Shown here one piece after another: positions 34,904-43,030 of a DNA stretch of 64,000 bases; position 1 is the stretch's first letter; each line of letters begins with the position of its first letter. Origin of the DNA: Rhodospirillaceae bacterium (GTDB taxonomy: Bacteria; Pseudomonadota; Alphaproteobacteria; Reyranellales; Reyranellaceae); assembly GCA_009772935.1 (NCBI GenBank), contig WOUR01000017.1, forward strand, positions 1 through 64,000. The letters run 5' to 3'. Below the pieces are notes generated by a model. It did no database searches and was not told where the DNA came from. It saw only the letters and a program-made list of their open reading frames with translations. Made by a program: the position numbers and the translations under genes.

Positions 34904-36360
34904 AAGCACCCGCGAATCTCGCTGCTGCAGTCCTCGCCAGCCTTCTTGCCGCGGGCTGCGCAAAGTTCACCGGCGACGGCGGCATGGCGCCGGTGACCGA
35001 AGGGGTACGTCGCGAGATCGGCAAAGAGGTCGCCAAGCATGCCTCACCAGAGGCTCTTCGGGCCGCCCACGGGCGCGTGCAGGCGATGCTGACAGAGCCG
35101 CTCAGCGAGGACACTGCCGTTCAAATCGCCTTGCTGAGCAATCGCGGTTTGCAAGCCTCTTACAACGACCTCGGCATCTCCGAGGCCGACTACGTGCAGG
35201 CTACACTGCCAGCCAATCCGTCGCTCGTTGTCTCGCGCGCATTCGGCACCGCCGCGTCCGGAACGGGCAGCTTTGTCGGCTTGGGACTCCAGCTCGTCGG
35301 CAACCTGCTTTCGCTTGCGACCTTGCCCAGGAAAGCGGAGATCGCGAAGCGCGAGTTCGAAGAGGAGCGGTATCGAGCCATCGCTACCACCTTGACCTTC
35401 GCCGTGGACGTGCGTCGCGCCTGGGTTCGAGCCGTGGCCGCTCGACAACGCCTCGCCCTGCTGGAGGACGTCCGGCTGAGTGCCGATGCATCGGCCAGCC
35501 TTATGAAGCAGTTGGGTGAGACCGGGGCGGTCAACAAACTCGACCAGGGGCGCGTCGCAGCTTTCTATGCCGACATAAGTGCGCAGGTGGGGCTCGCGCG
35601 CTTAACCGCCCAGCGTGAGCGCGAATCCCTCACCCGGCTGCTCGGTCTGTGGGGCTCCGACATCGAATACAAGTTGCCAGCAACCCTACCGAAGTTGCCC
35701 GTCTCCGCCCGAATGCTGACTGATGTCGAGGTCGAGGCCATGCGACGGCGGACCGACCTGCTGATCCTGCGTTACGAGATAGAAACGCTGGCCAAGTCCG
35801 TGGGTTTCGTCAACGCCACTCGCTACGTGTCGTTCTTGGAACTGGGCGGCGTCTACGACAATAAAAGGGAGTCAGGCGAGCAGGCTGACCCGGGCAATGT
35901 TACGAACGTGAACCGTGCAGGCCTGAGTCTCGCCATTTCGATCCCGATCTTCGATACCGGCGAGGCCAGATTGGGTGCGGCGCGAGAAACTTATATGCGC
36001 GCCGTCAACCGCCTCGCCGAGCGCTCCATCAATGCCCGATCCGAAGCGCGTGCGGCCTATGCGACCTATCGCGGAAGCTACGACATCGCCCGCTACTACC
36101 AGACCAAGATCCTGCCTCTGCGGCGCCAGAACTCGGCTGAAGCCCTGCTGCGCTACAACGGCATGCTGATCGACGTCTTGGAACTTCTTATCGAAGAACG
36201 AGAGCGCATCTCGGCCAGCCTCGCCGCGCAGGACGCGTTGCGTGACTACCTTCTGGCCGACGCCGACCTGGAAGCGGCATTGATCGTTGGCGGTACGGTG
36301 CCGCCGTCAGGCGTGATCAATACCGTGCCGCCGCCGCAAACCTTTCCCTTGGGCATTTGA
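34900..36360 (+). CDS. TolC-family outer-membrane efflux protein
   Basis: This 486-residue lipoprotein (LLAAGCAKF) shows the TolC/OEP repeat architecture: AVQIALLSNRGLQASYNDLGISEADYVQA and IFDTGEARLGAARETYMRAVNRLAERSINARSEARAAY are typical of CusC/CopC-like channels (key residues N-R-L-Q-A, D-T-G). It resembles the channel at 43031-44473 across its length. No RND pump lies beside it, so it may serve the Cus pump encoded at 44643-49042 or a copper-export role of its own. Confidence 0.88.
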   Translation: MKAPANLAAAVLASLLAAGCAKFTGDGGMAPVTEGVRREIGKEVAKHASPEALRAAHGRVQAMLTEPLSEDTAVQIALLSNRGLQASYNDLGISEADYVQATLPANPSLVVSRAFGTAASGTGSFVGLGLQLVGNLLSLATLPRKAEIAKREFEEERYRAIATTLTFAVDVRRAWVRAVAARQRLALLEDVRLSADASASLMKQLGETGAVNKLDQGRVAAFYADISAQVGLARLTAQRERESLTRLLGLWGSDIEYKLPATLPKLPVSARMLTDVEVEAMRRRTDLLILRYEIETLAKSVGFVNATRYVSFLELGGVYDNKRESGEQADPGNVTNVNRAGLSLAISIPIFDTGEARLGAARETYMRAVNRLAERSINARSEARAAYATYRGSYDIARYYQTKILPLRRQNSAEALLRYNGMLIDVLELLIEERERISASLAAQDALRDYLLADADLEAALIVGGTVPPSGVINTVPPPQTFPLGI

Positions 36361-36377
36361 GTGAAGAGGAGAACAAC

Positions 36378-37769
36378 ATGAGTCTCTCCAGACGCGATCT
36401 CGTAGGCGCCTCCAGCTTGGCTCTGCTGGGCGCATCCGCCATCAGCGGCCGTGTCCAGGCGCAATCAATTCCCGAAGCGCCCACCACCACGAGCAACACG
36501 ATGCAGCCGCCGCTCTATCCGACGAGCGGACCAGACTATCAACCCGTCGTTACCTTGAACGGGTGGACGTTGCCCTGGCGGCAGAACGGCGATTGGAAGG
36601 AATTCCATCTCGTCGCCGAACCGGTCGAGCGCGAGATGGCGCCCGGCATGATCGCCCGGCTATGGGGCTACAACGGTCAGAGTCCAGGCCCGACCATCGA
36701 GGCGGTGGAGGGCGACAAGGTTCGCATTTTTGTAACTAATCGCCTGCCCGAGCACACCACCATCCATTGGCACGGTCAGCTACTTCCCTCCGGCATGGAT
36801 GGTGTTGGCGGCCTCAATCAGCCGCACATCAAGCCCGGTCAGACCTACGTGTACGAGTATCAGCTCAAGAAAAGCGGCACATTCATGTATCACCCGCATG
36901 CCGACGAGATGGTGCAGATGGCTATGGGAATGATGGGCTTCTTCGTCGTCCATCCCCGCGATCCCACATTGCATCGCGTCGACCGGGACTTCGTGTTCTT
37001 GCTGAGCTCGTACGACATCGAGCCCGGCTCCTACGTCCCGAAGGTCGCCGAGATGTTGAACTTCAACATGTGGACGTGGAACAGCCGCGTCTTCCCCGGC
37101 ATCGACCCGTTAGTCATTGCGAAGGACGATCGCGTTCGGGTCCGTGTGGGCAACCTCACCATGACCAATCATCCGATTCACATGCACGGCTATGACTTTG
37201 AGGTTACCTGCACCGACGGAGGATGGGTACGACCAGAAGCGCGTTGGCCGGAAGTGACGATCGATATCCCTGTTGGCGCTATGCGCGCCTACGAGTTCGA
37301 TGCGATCTACCCCGGAGATTGGGCAATCCACTGCCACAAGTCGCATCACACCATGAATGCCATGGGTCACGACCTGCGCACGTTCATTGGCGTCAACAAG
37401 CGGGATTTCACCCGCAAGATGAAGCGACTGGTCTCGGACTACATGCCGATGGGCAGTGCCGGCATGGCGGACATGGGCGAGATGGAGATGCCGCTCCCAG
37501 AGAACACGCTGCCGATGATGACCGGCTTCGGGCAATTCGGGCCGATTGAGATGGGCGGCATGCTCTCCGTCGTTAAAGTACGCGAGGGGCTCGCCTCCGG
37601 AGATTACAAAGATCCTGGTTGGTACCAGAACCCGCCAGGCACTGTGGCTTGGGAGTGGAAGGGGCCGAAGCCTGAAGCAATCCGCGCCGCGACGCCCACG
37701 CCGTCTGCGAAGCCGGGCAGCACGCCGGCGCGCGTAGTCAAGCCGTCTCCGCACAACTCCCACAAATAG
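36378..37769 (+). CDS. Second periplasmic multicopper oxidase
   Basis: The ATG at 36378 has AGAGGAG upstream; the 463-residue product carries a Tat signal (SRRDLVGASSLALLGASA). Copper sites are HWHGQ, HPHADEM, HPIHMHG and HCHKSHHTM, so all four His-rich motifs of a three-domain laccase-like oxidase are present. The Met-rich MGSAGMADMGEMEMP segment near the C-terminus may gather Cu(I). It differs from the CopA at 5711-7597 in lacking the long Met insert and in ending in a Pro/Lys tail. It is followed by copI and cusF. Confidence 0.9.
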   Translation: MSLSRRDLVGASSLALLGASAISGRVQAQSIPEAPTTTSNTMQPPLYPTSGPDYQPVVTLNGWTLPWRQNGDWKEFHLVAEPVEREMAPGMIARLWGYNGQSPGPTIEAVEGDKVRIFVTNRLPEHTTIHWHGQLLPSGMDGVGGLNQPHIKPGQTYVYEYQLKKSGTFMYHPHADEMVQMAMGMMGFFVVHPRDPTLHRVDRDFVFLLSSYDIEPGSYVPKVAEMLNFNMWTWNSRVFPGIDPLVIAKDDRVRVRVGNLTMTNHPIHMHGYDFEVTCTDGGWVRPEARWPEVTIDIPVGAMRAYEFDAIYPGDWAIHCHKSHHTMNAMGHDLRTFIGVNKRDFTRKMKRLVSDYMPMGSAGMADMGEMEMPLPENTLPMMTGFGQFGPIEMGGMLSVVKVREGLASGDYKDPGWYQNPPGTVAWEWKGPKPEAIRAATPTPSAKPGSTPARVVKPSPHNSHK

Positions 37770-37785
37770 TTAAGCCCAGGAGGTC

Positions 37786-38280
37786 ATGATGAAAACTCGA
37801 CAGTTGATCGTTGCGTCAATCGCTACGGTACTAATGGCTGTGCCCGCCGTAGCCAGCCCCGGACATGCACCAGGAGAAGGGCACTCGCACGCTGACGATA
37901 CAGCGTACGGGAAACCCGGAGATCCTAAGAAGCCCGCGCGCGTGGTCCAAGTCGTCTTCCGCGAGGACGACGGCAGGATGTTGTTCTTGCCCGACCGACT
38001 CAAGTTCAAGAAGGGAGAGCAGATCCGCTTTCAGCTCCGCAACAACGGCGCTGTCGACCACGAGTTCGTCGTCGGCACCGTCGAGGAGAACTTAAAGCAC
38101 ATGAAGGACATGGAGAAGAATCCGGACATGGAGCACGACGATCCGAATGCGAAGCGGCTGAAGCCCAAAGCGACCGGCGAAATTCTGTGGCAATTCACCA
38201 AAGTCGGCACTTTTGACTTCTCGTGCCTGATCCCCGGCCATCGCCAAGCCGGCATGTTCGGGACAATCGTTGTCGAGTGA
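37786..38280 (+). CDS. copI: CopI-like cupredoxin
   Basis: The 164-residue protein follows an AGGAGG site. After a signal peptide and a His-rich stretch (GHAPGEGHSHADD) comes a plastocyanin fold with type-1 copper ligands in VDHEFVVG (His) and CLIPGHRQAGM (Cys, His, Met). KHMKDMEKNPDMEHDDP is a Met/His/Asp insert characteristic of CopI. CopI confers periplasmic copper tolerance, probably by relaying or storing copper next to the oxidase. Confidence 0.9.
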   Translation: MMKTRQLIVASIATVLMAVPAVASPGHAPGEGHSHADDTAYGKPGDPKKPARVVQVVFREDDGRMLFLPDRLKFKKGEQIRFQLRNNGAVDHEFVVGTVEENLKHMKDMEKNPDMEHDDPNAKRLKPKATGEILWQFTKVGTFDFSCLIPGHRQAGMFGTIVVE

Positions 38281-38305
38281 GATCAGCTTACCAAAGGAGC
38301 ATGGC

Positions 38306-38596
38306 ATGTTCAGAATGATAGCCAAAATTGCGCTGGCCGCGATTTTACTCACGAGCCCGGCATGGGCAGACGGCAACATGGTCAAGGCCGAAGTCGTCAA
38401 GGTCGACAAGCCCGCGGGAAAAGTCACGCTTAAGCACGGGCCTATCAAGAACCTAGACATGGATGCGATGACCATGGTGTTCCGGGTCGCCGATCCCGCA
38501 ATGCTCGACAAGCTGAAGGTTGGCCAGCAGATCGAGTTCGAGGCCGACCGCGTCAACGGCGCCATCACCGTCGTCAAGGTCGGTAAGGGGCATTAA
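38306..38596 (+). CDS. cusF: CusF-like periplasmic copper-binding protein
   Basis: AAGGAG precedes the ATG at 38306. The 96-residue product has a signal peptide and the CusF fold with GPIKNLDMDAMTMVFRV, holding the MxM-type copper ligands. CusF passes Cu(I)/Ag(I) to the Cus pump. It is the final gene of the recognised copper set in this operon. A second CusF is at 49855-50175. Confidence 0.88.
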   Translation: MFRMIAKIALAAILLTSPAWADGNMVKAEVVKVDKPAGKVTLKHGPIKNLDMDAMTMVFRVADPAMLDKLKVGQQIEFEADRVNGAITVVKVGKGH

Positions 38597-38608
38597 TTCG
38601 GTGGCTCA

Positions 38609-38890
38609 GTGAGATTCGTGACCCTGGGACGAGCATCCAGTGTGCTCGTCGTCGCCCTGATGTCGCCTCTGCCTGCGCAGGCAGATGATCAGCCCCTTCA
38701 GACGGTCTTGCAGCGATTGCAGTGTGTGCCGTCGAAAATCGCGCCGACGGAGCTTGCGCCAGGAATCGTCCTCTATGAAGTAACCTGCAGGCGCCAAACC
38801 GATGTGCTCCGAATCTTGTGCCAAGGAACCGACTGTAGAGAGCAACTGGGAACCCGGGACGATGAGGAAAGGGACGGAGAGAAGCAGTAA
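38609..38890 (+). CDS. Secreted four-Cys hypothetical protein
   Basis: The GTG at 38609 begins a 93-residue protein with a signal peptide ending at AQA. The mature part has four Cys (LQCVPSK, VTCRRQ, ILCQGTDC) that could form two disulfides. No family is recognised. It overlaps the adenylate cyclase start by 29 bp, so the two are likely co-translated. Confidence 0.55.
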   Translation: MRFVTLGRASSVLVVALMSPLPAQADDQPLQTVLQRLQCVPSKIAPTELAPGIVLYEVTCRRQTDVLRILCQGTDCREQLGTRDDEERDGEKQ

Positions 38891-40271
38891 CTCCGACACC
38901 ATCCGACAGGGCCTTCGACGAGGCGTCTCTGTTGGTCGAGCCGTGAACGAATTCCTGGGGCGGGTGCGTGGATGGATACGGACCGCCTCGGGGCTTGGGT
39001 CGCACGATGAAGAACCGGACCTGAGCGTCAGCGACCGAGAAAGGCGCCATGAGCGCCGGTCGGCGTGGCTGCGACTGGCCGTGCTCGTCATATTGACGCT
39101 CAATCTCATGTTGGGTGAGCACAGTGGCAACATCCTCGTGCACGCAAACGTCTTGGGCGGATATGCGTTGGCAAGCGCCGTCGCCCTTGCGCTGTCACTT
39201 AGCCGACGGGGACTTGCGTGGACGGGCGCGGCCTTCGTCGTTGTCGACGCGCTGGCGATCGTGGCGCTGTTCCACGAGCATCTCTTTGGATCGGCGACTG
39301 CGCTGAATCCGGACCATGCGCTAACGACAACAACCTTCGCCATTGCCTTCGTGTTGCTGAATCACGTGGCCCTTCGCCTGCGTGCGTCGCTCATACTGCT
39401 CTACGCCGGCTTGGTGTTGGCGGGCTGGATTTCCCTGCTGATCGTCAAAGGCGTGATCGAGAACCGGTGGAACAGCCCGGCGTCCGCGGTGCTCGCGACC
39501 GACGCCGCGCTCGCAACCGCCTTTGCCTTTGCTGCATTTGTCACTTTCTTGATAATTCAAGAGCATGGCGCCTGGCTGACGAGTGCGCTCAAGCTCGAGC
39601 GCCGCCGTTTGAGCCTTTCACGTTTCTTTTCGCCCGGTATCGTAGCTGAGCTGCAGAGTGGTTCAGTTGATCTCGAGCGGCGAACGGCTGCTGTGATGTT
39701 CGTCGACTTGCGGTCGTTTACTCATTTTGCCGAGACAGCCAAGCCGACAGCGTTGTCTGAACTGCTTGTTGACTATCGAACACATGTCGCCCAGGCCGTC
39801 TTCGACTGGGGTGGCACCGTGGACAAGTTTATCGGCGATGGTGTGATGGCTGTATTTGGCCACCCGTGGGCGAAGCCCGATGATGGCGAGCGGGCGATCC
39901 GATGTGCGCTACAGCTGAGCCAATCGCTCATCCGGTGGAAACGACAGAGGCGGGAAGAGGCTAAGCCTGCACTTGATGCTGCCATCGGACTTCACATTGG
40001 TCTAGTGACGGCGGGTGTGCTCGAAAGCGGTCAACACTATGAGTTCACCGTCGTCGGCGACGCGGTGAACGTCGCGCAACGCCTTGAGCGACTGGCAAAG
40101 GAGCTTGACGCTGTGCTTGTGGTTTCTGCTGCCATCCTGGAGAGGCGTCTGCCTAGTGCCGAGGCTGTTCCGTGGGTTTGGAGGGATCAAGTTGAGCTCC
40201 AGGGCAGAGAGGGCGTCCTGAAGGTTGCCTATCTACCGCGGTCATCTGCTTGGGTTTGGAAGAGCCCATGA
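38862..40271 (+). CDS. Membrane adenylate/guanylate cyclase (class III)
   Basis: The ATG at 38862 gives 469 residues (a GTG at 38943 is also possible). Five or six membrane helices occupy residues 70-250. The class III cyclase domain (about 270-460) has the metal-binding Asp residues in MFVDLRSFTHFAE and IGDGVMAVFG, and GLHIGLVTAGV, VVGDAVNVAQRLE. It probably makes cAMP. Placement after a copper operon is unusual; a link with the Crp-like regulator at 28961-29671 is possible. Confidence 0.88.
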   Translation: MRKGTERSSNSDTIRQGLRRGVSVGRAVNEFLGRVRGWIRTASGLGSHDEEPDLSVSDRERRHERRSAWLRLAVLVILTLNLMLGEHSGNILVHANVLGGYALASAVALALSLSRRGLAWTGAAFVVVDALAIVALFHEHLFGSATALNPDHALTTTTFAIAFVLLNHVALRLRASLILLYAGLVLAGWISLLIVKGVIENRWNSPASAVLATDAALATAFAFAAFVTFLIIQEHGAWLTSALKLERRRLSLSRFFSPGIVAELQSGSVDLERRTAAVMFVDLRSFTHFAETAKPTALSELLVDYRTHVAQAVFDWGGTVDKFIGDGVMAVFGHPWAKPDDGERAIRCALQLSQSLIRWKRQRREEAKPALDAAIGLHIGLVTAGVLESGQHYEFTVVGDAVNVAQRLERLAKELDAVLVVSAAILERRLPSAEAVPWVWRDQVELQGREGVLKVAYLPRSSAWVWKSP

Positions 40272-40792
40272 ATAGGAAGCAACGCCGACTCTTCATCAAG
40301 CATGAGCGTATCGACGGGAAGCAGATAACTCAGCATGGATTGCGCCTTTGGCTTGTTGCTTTGATCGCTATCGTGGCGTTTTCGGCCCTCGGGCTCTACG
40401 TGTTCCTTTCCACTAAGACGCTCCCTCCCATACGTCATACTGACCAACTGGTCGTCGACAGAGGGCGCAGCATCTATGCAAGCGAGTGCGCTAGCTGTCA
40501 TGGAGTAAATCTGGAGGGCCAACCTAACTGGAGGGTACGTTTGCCAAGCGGAAAGCTGCCGGCGCCACCCCATGACGCCGCAGGTCATACTTGGCATCAT
40601 ACGGATGAGGTGCTGTTTGATATCATCAAGCGAGGACCCGCAGCCTACCCGAGTGGCTATGCGACCGATATGCCGGCTTTTAACTCCCGGTTGAGCGATC
40701 AGGACATCGCTGCCACGATATCTTTCATTAAGAGTACGTGGACTGACAGTATTTTGCGGCGCCAACCGAGAACCAACGCTCAAGTGCGATAG
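40268..40792 (+). CDS. Membrane-anchored monohaem cytochrome c
   Basis: The ATG at 40268 overlaps the cyclase stop. The 174-residue protein has one N-terminal membrane helix (LWLVALIAIVAFSALGLYVFL) and one CASCH haem site near residue 78, with the Met ligand probably in ATDMPAFNSRLSDQDIAATISFI. This is a class I cytochrome c of the cbb3/alcohol-dehydrogenase accessory kind. It may accept electrons from the multicopper oxidase route. Confidence 0.87.
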   Translation: MNRKQRRLFIKHERIDGKQITQHGLRLWLVALIAIVAFSALGLYVFLSTKTLPPIRHTDQLVVDRGRSIYASECASCHGVNLEGQPNWRVRLPSGKLPAPPHDAAGHTWHHTDEVLFDIIKRGPAAYPSGYATDMPAFNSRLSDQDIAATISFIKSTWTDSILRRQPRTNAQVR

Positions 40793-40948
40793 AGTAGGAA
40801 AGATTTTCCTATTGCAGTCGCCTCCGGACCGTCCCCATCAGCTGGATCTCCTGGCGCTGCGTCCCTGCGTCGATACCATCAGCGAACGGTCAGTTCAGAT
40901 GCGTAGTGTGGGCCTGACGTTGGGAAAGGCAGCATCAAAATATGTTGG

Positions 40949-41166
40949 TTACTGGCAGTGATCCTTGGCTCTCGCGCTTGCGGCGGCCAGCCCAACGTCC
41001 TCAGGATCTCAACCTCAATGGCTGGATCGGACGCAGCGCGAATCACCTAAATTGCATGATCAATTGCGTCGTCGGCAGCAGTCGCATTGTCGACGACACT
41101 ACGGCGACAGGAATTAAGTGCCGGATTGGTCCTCGCGGCGAAATGCATCCGCCGGCCGAAAAGACG
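40949..41166 (+). pseudogene. Degenerate copy of the lipoprotein at 41690-42058
   Basis: DLNLNGWIGRSANHL and CMINCVVGSSRIVDDTTATG followed by MHPPAEKT closely resemble the intact gene on the other strand (DLNVKDWVGHSSAHL, CMINFTVDANGIIDDATATG, MHPPASKT). The middle 40 or so residues are deleted, and the lipoprotein signal is in another frame (LGSRACGGQP). It is a relic in inverted orientation to its homologue. Confidence 0.7.
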
Positions 41167-41414
41167 TGGTTATCGTTCGGCGATCACCGGAATTGCAGCG
41201 CAGCGAAAATCGCTTGGCGATAACGCCGCCGAGATCAAAACGATTATCTCCTGTGCCGGCATTGTATCATGGCGCGCCGGGACGATCCGTGAGGAAACCG
41301 ACGATGATGATCCCGCGACCAGCTTGGAACACTGCCAGCAGTCGGGCAATGTGTTGTGAGCGCCGCGCCTTAGCAAATCTCCTCGTCCGATCGCGCGAGC
41401 CTACCCGCGCGAAC

Positions 41415-41541
41415 TGGGCGATTTCGACATTGCTGCCTATTAGCCGGTCAACCTCATGCCCGCGTCGAACAGTGCCATCTTTATCACCAGACGGAGGCCT
41501 GGAACGACATCCAGGGTGTCGGATGGTATAAGCGCCATTAG
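41415..41541 (+). pseudogene. C-terminal remnant of a seven-haem cytochrome gene
   Basis: HARVEQCHLYHQTEAWNDIQGVGWYKRH followed by TAG copies the end of the protein at 24781-25521 (key residues: HARVEQC, HQT-AWNDI, GVGWYK). The last haem motif CYLCH has become CHLYH and can no longer bind haem. Upstream LGDFDIAAY aligns with the parent but in another frame. Confidence 0.75.
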
Positions 41542-41689
41542 CACATGAGCGCCGCTACACGGATTTGACCGCGAAGGATCCGTGTGATCCAGGCCGGCCA
41601 GAAGCCCGCTGGATAACGAAGGAGGACCGTCAATGCTGACGCTCCTTGCGTTGGCGCCTGTGCCGGGGACAGCAATGCCGCTTGAGCAA

Positions 41690-42058
41690 TCAGGTCTTGC
41701 TGGCAGGTGGATGCATGTCGCCGTGCGGCCCGATCGTGCACTTGGAACCGGTCGCGGTAGCATCATCGATGATGCCGTTGGCATCGACGGTGAAGTTGAT
41801 CATGCAGCGTTGTGCTCGAAAAATGACCTGCGACTTCGGCCCCGTCACCGCCTGATTCGTAATCAGATACCCGATGGCGCGACCGCCGTCAGAGGTCGGA
41901 TCATCGTGATGCGGCTTGCCCCATGACTGGATGAGATGAGCCGAGCTATGGCCAACCCAGTCCTTCACGTTGAGGTCCTTGACCTGCCCAGTGGACATAG
42001 GACCGCATGCAGCGGTGACCATCGCAAGACCCAACGAGAAAATTCCTCCGAGCTTCAT
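41690..42058 (-). CDS. Small lipoprotein of unknown function
   Basis: The ATG at 42058 gives 122 residues with a lipobox (LAMVTAACG). The mature part contains NVKDWVGHSSAHLIQSWGKP, GYLIT and an RCMINFTVDANGIIDD segment with two Cys about 18 residues apart, like SmpA/OmlA-type or BamE-like outer-membrane lipoproteins (VGxSxxxLIxxWGxP). No specific role is known. A decayed relative lies at 40949-41166. Confidence 0.7.
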   Translation of the reverse strand: MKLGGIFSLGLAMVTAACGPMSTGQVKDLNVKDWVGHSSAHLIQSWGKPHHDDPTSDGGRAIGYLITNQAVTGPKSQVIFRAQRCMINFTVDANGIIDDATATGSKCTIGPHGDMHPPASKT

Positions 42059-42263
42059 GTCCCTTATCTCCTTCACGAGTTCGCCACTCACTTCAATGCC
42101 TCCTTCATATTTCAGGAGATGGCCCTGGCGTTTGAGCCACATCAATCTCCACGCGTGAATAGAGAGAAGGCAAGTACGATTGTGGCAGCACGATTTATGC
42201 CAAGGGTGTCACCGGAGGTGTGTTGCGATTGCATCGGCAACCACCACGAATATGACCCGTTGG

Positions 42264-42279
42264 TGTCCAATATTGGACT
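42264..42279. promoter_or_regulatory. Palindrome TGTCC-N6-GGAC(T), copy 5 of 5
   Basis: TGTCCAATATTGGACT has fully complementary cores and arms TGTCC/GGAC(T), extending to GTGTCC/GGACTC. It lies in a 350-bp gene-free interval (42059-42407) between the lipoprotein gene (minus) and the broken CC-x-VACHAA gene (plus). Confidence 0.55.
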
Positions 42280-42407
42280 CGTCCTCTACCAGAGGATGGG
42301 TCAGCATTGTTGGACTTATGTCTGCGGATATGACGTCGTCGCATGTTGACGCTTGTCGCAACGACGTTCGGCTTCAGACATCATGAGAAGCTCTTGCGGT
42401 CCTCAAT

Positions 42408-42825
42408 TTGGCGCAGCGAGAAATCATTGTAGTCGTCGTCGGTTTGAGGCGAGTGGCGACGTTGGCCTTACCTGTTGATCGCTCAGTAGCGTGCGGATGC
42501 GCTCTGCGGCGTTGGGGCGTGATCATCGTGGCCATAGCAAGCGTGCGCCTGTTTCAAGGCGTAGCGCTGGCCCATACATCTAGTCACCACGGCCGGGGCA
42601 TACGGCCACTCTGGGATGAGCAAACCGCTAAGGGCTGAAGCAGCATCCTCAGCCTATGCTTAGGCCTGTGAATGGCCGCAGGTTGGCGGTCACCACGTCG
42701 TCGGAAATCTCTTTGACGCAGCGTCCCAGATGGACAGGCGCGTCGCTGCCAGCAAATGGAATGCGCGCGACGATTGGGATCCGAGTGACGATTGTCGCGG
42801 CATCGCGTGTCATGCAAACGGTTGA
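42408..42825 (+). pseudogene. Broken third CC-x-VACHAA family gene
   Basis: An N-terminal piece looks like a signal peptide followed by His (ALRRWGVIIVAIASVRLFQGVALAHTSSHH) and stops at 42638. In another frame, SDDCRGIACHANG ends at 42825 and resembles the NDDCCGVACHAAIG core of the genes at 29950 and 34077, with one Cys lost. A frame change and stop codons separate the two pieces. Homology is inferred from a short motif. Confidence 0.45.
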
Positions 42826-43030
42826 GCGCAGGGGTGCGACGACAGGCTTATGTCGTATGTACATTCAAACTCTGTCGCCCAGCCGTCACATCGGAACTGC
42901 TCGGCACCACATAGGGCCGACGGGAGCCATCGGCACCCTTAGCCGTATCGTCCTGCGCAACGCCGTTAGTTCGATCGCTGCGTAATGGCGCAGCATCTGC
43001 GCGTTGCGTAGGACGGTGGTCGTCATGGCT

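Noticed and set aside
42720-42735. Possible sixth palindrome (CGTCCCAGATGGACA)
   Set aside because: The arm spacing is five, not six, one arm is mismatched, and it lies inside the broken CC-x-VACHAA gene.
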